A stretch of DNA of 64,000 bases, taken from NCBI RefSeq assembly GCF_027596085.1, contig NC_072462.1, positions 19,451,921 through 19,515,920 of the forward strand. The letters run 5' to 3'. The notes beneath the pieces are model-generated. The model saw nothing but the letters and a program-made list of their open reading frames with translations. It was not told the DNA's origin and ran no database searches. The position numbers and the translations under genes were made by a program. Positions 54,801 through 64,000 of this stretch are shown one piece after another; the first letter of the stretch is position 1; each line of letters opens with the position of its first letter. The stretch is from Anoplopoma fimbria. Its lineage: Eukaryota; Chordata; Actinopteri; Perciformes; Anoplopomatidae.

Positions 54801-57800
54801 ATTGACCCCAAGTCTTATCTTGAGTTAATCCAGGCACATGGTAAATTGAGAGTCTAACAATTTAGCGCCCTATGGGTCTTAAGAGCAGTTCCTGAAAGAA
54901 GTTTATTAGTTAAGAATTTGTCATTGTTGTATTAATTACATTTCAGTTTATCATCTTTCCGTGGATGTTTGCTACATAAGTATAAAATAAAATGTAAACA
55001 GCCACTATGTCCCCAGCTGACAACGGATTTGCTGAAGGTGTGGGACCCTGACAGCAGTCCTGCAGATCTGGTGTTCAGCTCCCTGGGAAACCTCAACACT
55101 GAGGTTGGCCACCTTGAGCACCAGGAATACCTCGGCAGGTTTGTACTATGGCTTTGCAAATAATCATACAACCAACCGTGGAGGTCTATTGGATAAGTGG
55201 CTGAGGTTAATAAAAGTTAAAATAACTAGATGGAACAAAACATTCCATGCAAAAATAAATGAACCGTGAAATGCCTGCTGTTGGAACAAAAGCTAATTGT
55301 AAGATGTGGCCACTGCTTGTTGAATCTGCTGGTACATATCTAAAAGTTTACTGACCCTGCACATCTGTGGTTGCTATATTTTGATATGGGCTTGTCAAAA
55401 TCCGCATTCAGTCTAAGCCACTGTTAGATGTTGCAACTGGCTACCCATCCAAAAGTCATGGTAGCAGCTACTAGATGTGCTAATGTTTCAAATCAAGCTT
55501 TAGAGTTAGGAAAACTGGTCATGGAAGTTAACAGGATTGCATCTATCTTCCAGGGCCATTAACTTGTTCTCACTGAATGATCTGGAGGAGGGTAAGATCT
55601 GCTTTGTCCACACTGGGGTCCCCACCTCCCGGCTGGCACTCAGGGTCAGCGACGGGCAGAAGGTAAATAATGTATAATCTTGCCCAAGAAGCAATAAACC
55701 TATAAGCTGTAACATAAAGGTTGTGATATATAGAGTTCCGGCATTTTTACAGTGGCTGCAGCGAAAATGTGAATGGCCCTAACTAGAAACAAGTAAAGTT
55801 AAATGTCTTGCCCACTATTGGATGGATTCCCATGACATTTGGAACATTCACACACCCTCAAGTTAATTGATCAATTCCTTTCCTCACGTATACTGCCATC
55901 ATCAGGTCACTATGTTTTGTCCAATACTTGCCTGCAAAACTAACAACATTCCCATGACCTTTTGTTATGCTTTGTGTTTAGTGCTACTTCACGGATATTA
56001 GCTAGCTAACTAAAATGATGAACATCAATATATTGGCATATATTTCATTGTGAGCATGTTAGCATGCTGACATTAGCATGTGGCTCAAAGCACAGCTGTT
56101 GTTAATTGTTTTATTGCACACACACACATTATATAAGTTGACATTGGTTGTCAAAACAGTGTACTACTGATTAAACTTCTGCTCCTGTTTATCTAATCTG
56201 TTTATTCTACTAATCTCCTGTTGCTTTATCTCCTCCCTTGTTTCCTCCTCCCGTATCTCATCCTCTTTGTTATCATAACATCTTCTGTTTCCCTGTTCCC
56301 TCTCCTTTGCACAGTTGAGCAATACAGTAGTTTTGAGGATCATTGCCATGCCACTCGAACACAAACTGGTGAACAACACCGGCCTGGAGGTGAACCAAGG
56401 TGGAGCTTCCATCATCACAGCCACTCACCTCGCAGTACAAGTTAATGTGAATGATCAGGCAGTGGAGATCCGCTATGACGTTACAGAGTTGCCACAATAT
56501 GGTGTGCTCCAGCGGTTGCACTCAAGTGGCGACTGGAAACCGACAAGTTCCTTCTCTCAGAAGCTTCTACAAAAAGAACGGATCCGATACCTCAGCACTT
56601 ACCATGGTGTTCAGACTCAGAGCAACATCACTGATCACTTTAAATGTAGAATCAGCATTGATTCCCGGGCCACTGAGGAGGTTGTTTTCCCCATCATGGT
56701 ACGCTGGATCCACTTTAAGGTCACACGAAGCAAGATGGAGCTCAACGGTGTCCAGTCTACTGCTGTCACTCACAAGGACCTTCATGTGATCTCCAAGGGT
56801 GTTAAAATCAATGAGAGCGACCTCTACTTAAGACTTCTAACAGTTCCAAAGAAAGGGCAGCTATTCCTCGACAACAAAACTCTACAAAGGAACTCAACCT
56901 TTAGCCAAAAGAATATCACAGATGGCTTGATGAGGTACGAGCTGCTCAACATGCTTCAGGATGACACAAGAGACACGTTCAGCTTTCAGGTGTTCTCAAC
57001 ACATGCTAACTCAACAGCTTACGACTTCAGAATCAACATCAAAGCCCAGTCGACTGCCATCACCCTTGTAAACAAAGGTCTTTCAACCCTGGAAGGAGGA
57101 AGTAAGGTCATCAACAAAGACATCCTGTTCACTCACACGTCAAGTAACCGGGAGGTCCACTACAGCATTACGGTGAGCCCCAGGCACGGGCAGTTGAGGA
57201 GAATCAACCTTTCCAACTCAACTTCCATTAACGATAACATTGTGACATTCACAAATCAGGATATCATTGAGGAGAGGATCATGTACGTTCACGATGACAG
57301 CGAGACCAAGCAGGATTCCTTTATGTTTCAAATTATGGTTTACAAACCCAACAAACACACAAGCAAGGAGGATAGAAACACAGCTGAACACACCTTTAAT
57401 ATCTCTGTGCAGCTTGTCAATGATGAGAGACCTGTCAGGGTTGTCGATAAAGTTTTCCATGTAGCCCGCAATAGGCAGAGGTTGGTGACGTTGAATGACC
57501 TTCGTTACCGGGACGGCGATTCAGACTTTGAGGACAATTGGTTGGTGTACACGCGAAGGGGGATTCCCATGGGAGAGCTGGTGCTGTCCAGTGATACCAG
57601 TCACAAGCTGTACGAATTCACACAACGGGACCTCGAGCAGGTTAGTTAAATGTCGTCCATTTAAATTCATGTGAACTGGGATAGGGTCGCATACTTAAGG
57701 AGAGTCTGTCCTCAAATGTATTCATGTGTTGCACTTTGTTGTACACACAAAAAAAATCTTTCATAGATTCTCACCTCTTCTCAACACACTAGCTGCTGCA

Positions 57801-60800
57801 TGAATGCTCTTGGATTATCATTTTTGGAAAGTTGCACAAATGTAATGATACATAGAGAGAGGGGTTTTAAGATGTTATTTGAAGATCCCAAAACAGCAAA
57901 TCCAGCTGCCTTTGACTGCTAAATACTAAGCACTTAACTTGTACTTAACTTGTAATACTTGTGTTTCTTCAGTTACATTTTTTTTTTAAACCCAGCTAAT
58001 GCTTTTTACTTTTCTGTCATAATCATCTTTTCTTTTCTCTCCTCGCAGAAAAAAGTGTTGTTTGTCCACAGAGGAGTGAGTTTTGGGCGTTTTGTGCTTT
58101 TCGTATCAGATGGGAAACATTACGTTTCAACACTGATGGAGGTGATTATAATGTCCTCATGCATGATGTATTAATGCTTTTATTTATTCAGATTTTACAG
58201 TGATGTTGGTCTATTACACTGTTGTTTAGCCATTTAAATAATAATAGTCAAGCAGTATTTGTGGTAGGTATATATAATATAAGTGATCAGCATTAAGGTT
58301 CTTTTACATTTATATTTTCGTGTAATTTTTTTAATAGCTAAAATGTTTGTATTATGGTTTCCTTTAACAGGCTTTTATAGCATTTACAAATGATTTGCTG
58401 CTTATTAAATATGATGAACCCCAGTGATGACTTATGAAGACCATAAGTAAGCCTGCTGATGTTCACTGCTGTTAATCATTCATTTATCTTTCTGTTGTTT
58501 AACTGGCTGATGCAGGTGATGGCGCAGGATCCTTACCTTCAGGTCGAAAACAACACGGGCCTCATGGTCCAGCAAGGTGGGATCACAACCTTGACCTCCG
58601 CCAACCTCAGCATCATCAGCAACCTTGACATCCGAGACCCGCAGGAAGTGACATTTGAGGTCTTCCTTCCACCTAAACACGGCGTGCTCTGCTTTATTGA
58701 TGGAGATCGTGTAACAGCAGCAGATGCAATTTCAATATTCACCCAGCGAGATTTAGTGGAGGGTCGCCTGGTATATCACCATGACGGCAGCCATGAGTTT
58801 TCAGATGGGTTCAATGTGACCACAAGGACAAGGGAGAAGAGCACAGTGAGGAAGATGGACAGAGAGAGGAGGGAGATACAACTGGACATTGGAGTGATGG
58901 TAAAAATCTACCTGGAGAGCCACCAGAGGCCGCCAACGGTCATATGTAACCGTCCAGTGGTGGTGGCGGAGGGACAGTATGTCTCCATAAGCAAGGAACA
59001 CTTAGAGGTAAGCTAGTAACCATAAGCATATTACTTATCCTTTACTTGGTTACCATGTGGTCACTTTCCAGCCTTTTTGTGTTTTATTTATTGCAAGATA
59101 CATTAATTACATCTAGGACTTTTCAGCATATCAAGGTTTATTGTCTGTACCTGTGTTCATATTGACAGATGCTATCTTAGTCATTTATTTTCATACCTTT
59201 CACAATAACCTTCCCTAACTTTCATATCTAAACAGATAAATAATGGTTTGCTTATATCAAAAGTGCACTGTTCCCTTCTGTTTGAACAGGTGGTTCATGA
59301 GGACAGCAGGCCCTCAGAGATTGTTTTTATTGTCCAAAGTCCGCCCTCCCTGGGCTTCCTACAGCGGTTTCCCCCCAACAACAAGCAACAGGACAAAAAA
59401 AGAGAATGGCTGCACCTTCATCAAATACAGCCAACTGTAGGTTTAAAGCTGACAAACGGTTGCACACTGCAGCTTTAAAGTTTCAAAGATTTTGCAGGGA
59501 AACAGCACTTAATGAGTTTGTCTGCTCCGTACCTCCATGTAGGGCATCAGAGAGCAGCCAACAAATTCCTTCACCCAGGAAGACCTCAATCACGGATTGA
59601 TTATCTACCATCAGCAGGCTGCAGGACACACCAACGACTCTGTCCTGCTGGGTGCAACCAACGGGGTCACAAGTGTTGGACCTATCAGGCTAGAGATTGA
59701 CATTATCCCCATCCTGCTCCCTCTACAGGTACAGAATGTGTGTCGGCATGTTAGATGACCTTGAAAAAGAAAAGAATTGCATGAAAAGGGAGAGGAAAAA
59801 AAACTTTGACAAAAAGGAGGAACAACCATTTAGTCAGTAGTATCATCTGTTCTGCAGGTGTCTGACTTGACCCTTGATGAGGGGTCGTCCCTGCCGCTGA
59901 CCACTGACATTATCAAGATGGCCAATCATCACTTCTCAGGGATGAACTTCCTGTACCAGGTCATCGTCCCACCACAACATGGACACTTGGAGCACAGCCG
60001 GATCCCGGGGATGCCAATCACTGCTTTCACTCACACAGAGGTTTGAATAAGCACACACAGAGGATATTTTTTTAAACTTTGGTTTGGTTTGGAAATTGAA
60101 GGGTAATAAAAACTGTACTTTTTTTTGCTGTACTTCAATGTTTAGTGAGAGATCCAATGGTGATGATCCAAGGTTTGTTCACTAGCAATACAAATTTAGC
60201 AAAGCAGCACTTTAGTGGGACAGTAACCCTGTTAGGTATATAGTAGGTTTTGGATATTAAAATAAAAAATCAACAACAAAAGTTATCCTTGAGCTCCATG
60301 AAATTACATCTTGTCGCTTCTAAAGATGCAAATATTTTGAACACAGCCAGCTTTGTCAAAAGCCACACACACGCATTGGGAGTTCCAACAATGGCTTCTC
60401 TTTCCAGGTGGAACGTGAATACATCTCCTATATCCACGATGGCAGCGAAACACTGAGAGACAACTTTACCATTGTGGCCAATCAGACGGAAATCAGGAAG
60501 CACAGTCTGCCCTGCGCTGCTCACATCAATGTCATGCCTGTCAATGATGAGACTCCTGTTGTCACAACCAACAAGGGTCTGAAGGTGAGGAGTGACGATT
60601 TACACCTATAGGACATGGTGATTGTTTTCATCTCAAATGAGGGAGTCTGACTGCATCACCTTTATTTATAGGATAACTTATATGTTTTTGATCAAATAAA
60701 GGAAATATACATCATAAGAAAATGACAAAACCTTTAATTGGGGAAATTGTCCAATTAGACAGATACATTTGCTTACATTAACTTACTGCAAATGAATGGG

Positions 60801-63800
60801 TATTGATATGCTGTATATGTTGGCCTAATAGGAAAATGAAATTGCAGTGAAAAAGGGTCATCTAACTCTCTGCACCAAAGTGAATAAGTTCATTACCCAA
60901 CAGGTGATTTTGATAGCTTAAATGTATAGCCCTCCTATCCTTTCCTTCCATCTTCCCCCTCTTTTCCTCAGGTGTGGGTGGGTTCAATGACAGAAATCAC
61001 CACAGATGATCTCAGTGCAGAGGACTCAGACACTCCTGAGCCGGAGGGACTGGAGTTTATCGTCACACCACCGAGCAACGGCCACCTGGCCCTTAAGAGC
61101 ACCCCCTCCAGACACATCCTGAACTTCACCCAAAATCACATACAAACTGGACAGTTGATGTTCGTGCACAGTGGTGAGTCACATCTTGAGACGATATTTA
61201 TGGATTTTCAGACAAAGAAACAAAAATATTCAAAGATGAGAACAGATGAGAATGGAATAAACCAAGGAATAACTCATCTTTTTTTCTTGATGTTGACTTT
61301 GTTCTTGTGTAGGTGCTTTATCGGGTGGCTTTCAGTTCCAGGTGAACGACGGCCTGAACTTCGCCCCTCGACAGATCTTCAGCACAACTGCCCACTCTCT
61401 GGTTCTCACTCTGCAGAGAAATCATCCCATGGAGGTCTACCAAGGTATGGGCTTACAATACAAAACCTGGTTAAACAATCTGGATTTGTATTAAGTCCGC
61501 TAAAGTATAGTGACTGGTGGTAGGAGACATTTTTATGAAGGCTTTTCTCTGCTCAAGTACAGTAAATGTGGTTTTGACATATAAACTGGTAAACTTGTCG
61601 ATCTATCACTCTGGGTATTCGGACCACTCTTCAGGTTCATGAGAAGAATTATTAGCTAGAAATGTATCATCATTAATGTATTTGTTACATTTTCCGATGA
61701 AAATAGCCTCATTCCAGTGTAATTATATAACAATGTCACTGTGATTCATCACTAGTCCAAACATTATGTTGCTGCATTATGTTTCTGCCTACACAAACAG
61801 ATAACAATACCCCTGTGCCAAGTCAGAGCCAGGCTGATAATGGTTCCAACCAAAACATACTCCCTTATCAGTAGTCTCTGGTCAAGGTTACATAAGAAAA
61901 GCTGTTATTCTGATAGTACGGTACATTTGATACTGTAGTTGATTTATTTTTTACAATATCCATGTTTTTTATTTAATGTTTTTAAGAAAGAACAAACTTA
62001 CCTCACTCCTTCGCTTCTGTGGCTTTTTACATTTTTAAGCACGGTGGTGTCTACTGGTCATCTACCGGATCATTCATTGCCTCTTCTCTGCTGATGTGAG
62101 CTTCTCCTCACTCTCTCTATCTTTTCCAACCTTTAAAGGCTCTGTGACACCAATCTCTGAGCAAGAGCTTCTGGCCGTAACCAATGATGTAAACGCCATC
62201 AGAAGAAACCATTCGGTGGTGTTTGCAATAACTGATCCTCCTAAACTTGGCCGCCTGGTCCACCGTATGCCCGACAACTCTACAAGAAACATTTCAACGT
62301 TCACACAAAGCATGGTAGGGGTGTGTGGGCGGCTGTGGCGTAGTGGAGAGCAAGGTAGTTCTCCAATCAGAGGGTTGGTGGTTCGATACCCGGCTTCGGC
62401 AGTCGATGTGTCCTTGGGCAAGACACTTAACCCCAAGTTGCTCCCGAAGGCTTGCCATCGGTGTGGACTGGATGTTGCATGAATGTTAGTTAGAGTCTGA
62501 TGGTGGCACCTTGCATGGTAGCCTGTCATCAGTGTGTGAATGGGTGAATGATATGTAATATACTACTGACTGTAAGTCGCTTTGGATAAAAGCGTCTGCT
62601 AAATGACTGTAATGTAATAATGTAATGTGTCTGTCTTTGCAACAAAAGGAAAGCTTTTGTTTACTTCTCAAATAAAATGATGCCCTTTGTGCTTCGTCAT
62701 GTCTTCGTCTCTCAGGTGACAGATGGGGTTATTTTGTACGATCAGAACAAGCCGCAGTCAGTGGGATGGTCGGCTGCGGACGCTTTCTCTTTCACTGTGT
62801 CCTCCCCTCCTGCTTTGCTTCCTCCACACACCTTCACCATCTTAATCTCCTATCAGGCCAACGAACATCATGACAGCCCTCAGCACAAGACCAGACTATT
62901 GAGCAACGCAGGTACTGTGCGAATGAGTGTGTGCAAAAAAATATTTTTATTTGATATTTATTTGTTCCATGAAGAATATAAGTGAAACAAGTGAGGTGTT
63001 TTTATGTGTCATTCAGGTGCTGTGGTGGCAGAGGGAGGCAGGGTGACAATTGACAGTTCTAAACTCGATGCCTCCAATCTCCTTGGGAAAGTCCCAGAGC
63101 CGCACCGGAAAGACCACCACATCCTGTACCGCCTGATATCCCTGCCACGCCATGGGGCTCTGTCTATACGAGGACATAACCTCACCAGGTGCTTTGCTGC
63201 ATTCTTCCTTCCTCAATGGCACTGTACAATATTAAAATGAGTCACACCAAATCCAAGGCACAAATACATAATAAAAAAGATATGTTGTATTTTCATGTGT
63301 TGAAAATCCACTGCTTACTTCAGCAAAAACCTTTACCAAACACTACTCGGCAACCTTGCAAATGTAGAGTAAAAACTGAGTTAAGCTCTTTTTATGTTTG
63401 TCTTTTCCCAGGAACCAACCTGATTTCTCTCAAGTCACCCTAAACAAATTTGGCATCACATATGTCCATGATGACTCAGAAACGACGAGCGACAACTTCA
63501 CTTTCCGGGCCTGGGTGGCTCCTTTGGATCCCTTCTCCTCTTCTTCCTCATCTGCCTTTTCCTCCTCCTCCTCGTCCTCTTCCTCCCCCTCTTCTTTTTC
63601 CCCACTCTATTCAGCCTCATCGTCCTCCCTTTCGTCATTAGATGTGGTTTCTCATCGCCGTGCCAAGGACAGCCTGGCGGTGACGGAGACGTTCAACATC
63701 ACAGTGACACCGGTCAACGACCAGCCGCCACTGATCAGGAGCAGAGCCCCGAGTATTAAGGTCGTTGTCGGAGAGAGAGTCGTACTGGGACCAGACAATC

Positions 63801-63805
63801 TGCAG
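46933..63805 (+). CDS. cspg4: Chondroitin sulfate proteoglycan 4 (NG2)-type, 3' end outside the window
   Basis: This encodes a large type I membrane proteoglycan of the NG2 family, which in mammals binds collagens and growth factors on pericytes and glial progenitors. Nineteen exons give 1,955 residues in frame; human CSPG4 has 2,322. Residues 1-21 are a signal peptide with a LFLLLLISAG core. SFYGDG and SGRLQVRLDLG open the first laminin-G domain (to about 190), closed by GCVDEVVFN. The second, about 200-385, ends GCLREIRVN. CSPG repeats follow, shown by recurring YVHDDSE/YVHDGSET, FTQ.D and VND.P motifs. Alignment from memory with human CSPG4 is collinear to the DNLQ end, with roughly the last fifth missing (final repeats, membrane span, PDZ-binding tail). 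Two laminin-G domains separate it from FRAS/FREM. Whether this is the direct cspg4 orthologue or the cspg4b-type paralogue is unresolved, so the symbol names the family. Confidence 0.88.
48786..48887. repeat. (CA)n-(CT)n compound microsatellite
   Basis: CA repeats to about 48,862 pass directly into CT repeats. It lies in intron 1 of the CSPG4-type gene. Confidence 0.97.
49131..49179. repeat. (TTGG)n tetranucleotide repeat
   Basis: About twelve perfect TTGG units lie in intron 1 of the CSPG4-type gene. There are no spacers between units, so this is not CRISPR. Its frames code for Trp-Leu-Val-Gly and Pro-Thr-Asn-Gln artefacts. Confidence 0.98.
49200..49560. repeat. Dispersed fish repeat in CSPG4-type intron 1
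   Basis: It contains CACCACCATGAGGTGGAC, GTGACATTCCCATCAGCCTC and GTGAGCATGTTAGCATACTG, in the order seen in the other copies. It directly follows the TTGG repeat. Limits are approximate. Confidence 0.6.
53460..54395 (+). mobile_element. Decayed LINE (non-LTR retrotransposon) reverse-transcriptase fragment
   Basis: In intron 4 of the CSPG4-type gene, same strand. A frame begins GILSPVLFNLYMDDLSKKL (from about 53,470) and reaches LLYADYLVVLSP. After a break it resumes as VRYLGHIIRDDL near 53,790 and continues to about 54,240. These are reverse-transcriptase fingers/palm and thumb-type features of LINEs. The catalytic YADD motif reads YADY (53586-53597), and a stop and frame shifts interrupt the sequence. 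The 3' end near 54,370-54,395 has GTCTGAAATAAAAGTTGA, similar to the tail of Rex1-type elements. The 5' end is missing. It is a dead copy; the family assignment is tentative. Confidence 0.75.
55810..56105. repeat. Dispersed fish repeat in CSPG4-type intron 6
   Basis: It has GGATGGATTCCCATGACATT, GCCATCATCAGGTCACTATG, TGTGTTTAGTGCTA and GTGAGCATGTTAGCATGCTG in order. This is the best-preserved copy of the family in the window. It ends in CTCAAAGCACAGCTGTTG. Confidence 0.65.
62327..62628 (+). mobile_element. tRNA-derived SINE with LINE-type tail
   Basis: An RNA polymerase III promoter is visible: box A GTGGCGTAGTGG at 62335-62346 and box B GGTTCGATACC at 62380-62390. The body includes TCCTTGGGCAAGACACTTAA and CCCCAAGTTGCTCCCGA. 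The tail, TAAGTCGCTTTGGATAAAAG then CGTCTGCTAAATGA, is typical of fish SINEs mobilised by a LINE partner and ends in AATGTAAT-type repeats. It lies in intron 16 of the CSPG4-type gene, 12 nt after the splice donor. It is not a functional tRNA gene. Confidence 0.85.
63536..63638 (+). repeat. cspg4: Poly-serine tract coded by a pyrimidine-rich repeat
   Basis: Within the last exon seen, TCC/TCT/TCA codons encode about 25 serines broken by Ala, Phe, Pro, Leu and Tyr. It falls inside a CSPG repeat between FTFRAWVAPLDPF and the TETFNITVTPVNDQPP end motif. The frame stays open through it, so it is expressed as part of the protein rather than being an intron. Confidence 0.85.
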
Positions 63806-64000
63806 GTGAGCCAGTATTAAGAGAGCAGGGTTGGCTGTGGTTAGAGCTGCATATTTATGGTTAAATATATTTAATTTTATCACGATTAAGATTCTGATTT
63901 TCACAGTTATTTATTGATCATTGGAAACAACATTTAAAAAGCAGAGTGCCAATCTCCCACCAATGTATCTTATTTGTAAAAACCTTTTTGTTTTTTTATA

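Larger units (their letters stand above)
46933..63805 (+). other. cspg4: Exon map of the CSPG4-type gene (19 exons seen)
   Basis: Exons: 46933-46996, 50118-50281, 50976-52094, 52250-52660, 55017-55138, 55554-55662, 56315-57640, 58049-58141, 58516-59007, 59290-59436, 59543-59728, 59858-60040, 60408-60584, 60972-61173, 61313-61444, 62139-62314, 62716-62911, 63017-63188, 63412-63805. They sum to 5,865 nt. All junctions are GT-AG and phases are consistent; the last exon ends in phase 0 and its donor is GTGAGC. Exon 3 (1,119 nt) holds most of both laminin-G domains. Exon 7 (1,326 nt) holds several CSPG repeats. The gap from 63806 to 64000 is intron. Confidence 0.87.

Noticed and set aside
62327..62400. 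tRNA gene
   Set aside because: Box A and box B are present, but the anticodon arm and acceptor pairing are degraded and the unit continues into a SINE body and tail.

Overview
The window is vertebrate nuclear DNA, almost certainly from a ray-finned (teleost, probably percomorph) fish. It has compact, many-exon genes with GT/AG introns, long CA/GT microsatellites, a tRNA-derived SINE with a fish-type tail, a decayed LINE reverse transcriptase, and several copies of a dispersed repeat I associate with perch-like fishes. There are no operons, bacterial genes, CRISPR arrays or viral genes.

Three protein-coding genes are supported. (1) Plus strand, 1,996-12,870: a complete anthrax-toxin-receptor-family gene, best called antxr2. 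It has 17 coding exons and encodes 482 residues: signal peptide, vWA domain with MIDAS, Ig-like domain, one membrane span and a proline-rich tail. (2) Minus strand, 20,781-14,650: a complete rasgef1b gene with 13 coding exons and 606 residues. It carries a long N-terminal extension made of tandem repeats, and non-coding 5' exons probably reach a GC-rich promoter near 27.2 kb. (3) Plus strand, from 46,933 to beyond the right edge: a CSPG4/NG2-type proteoglycan gene. Nineteen exons (1,955 codons) are visible, covering the signal peptide, two laminin-G domains and most of the CSPG-repeat array; the last repeats, membrane span and tail lie outside the window.

Layout: 0-2 kb upstream of antxr2; 2-13 kb antxr2; 13.0-13.1 kb a very tight tail-to-tail junction; 13.1-27.3 kb rasgef1b; 27.4-46.7 kb a gene-poor interval with microsatellites, G-rich blocks, repeat relics and one small CpG-rich patch; 46.9-64 kb the CSPG4-family gene, whose introns hold a LINE fragment, a SINE and copies of the dispersed repeat. 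antxr2 and rasgef1b also lie in one region of human chromosome 4 (4q21), so that pairing looks ancestral; a CSPG4-type gene beside them is not the human arrangement.

The three genes do not form a pathway. ANTXR2 is a receptor for extracellular matrix, RasGEF1B an intracellular exchange factor for Rap/Ras-type GTPases, and CSPG4 a cell-surface proteoglycan. All exon joins were checked by reading frame, phase and splice dinucleotides by eye. Function is assigned by recalled similarity to human proteins, not by a database search. No wholly new system is apparent. The most unusual items are the YxxP-bearing repeats in RasGEF1B, a 108-nt hairpin in an antxr2 intron, the coding poly-serine tract in the CSPG4-type gene, and the near-abutting 3' ends of antxr2 and rasgef1b.
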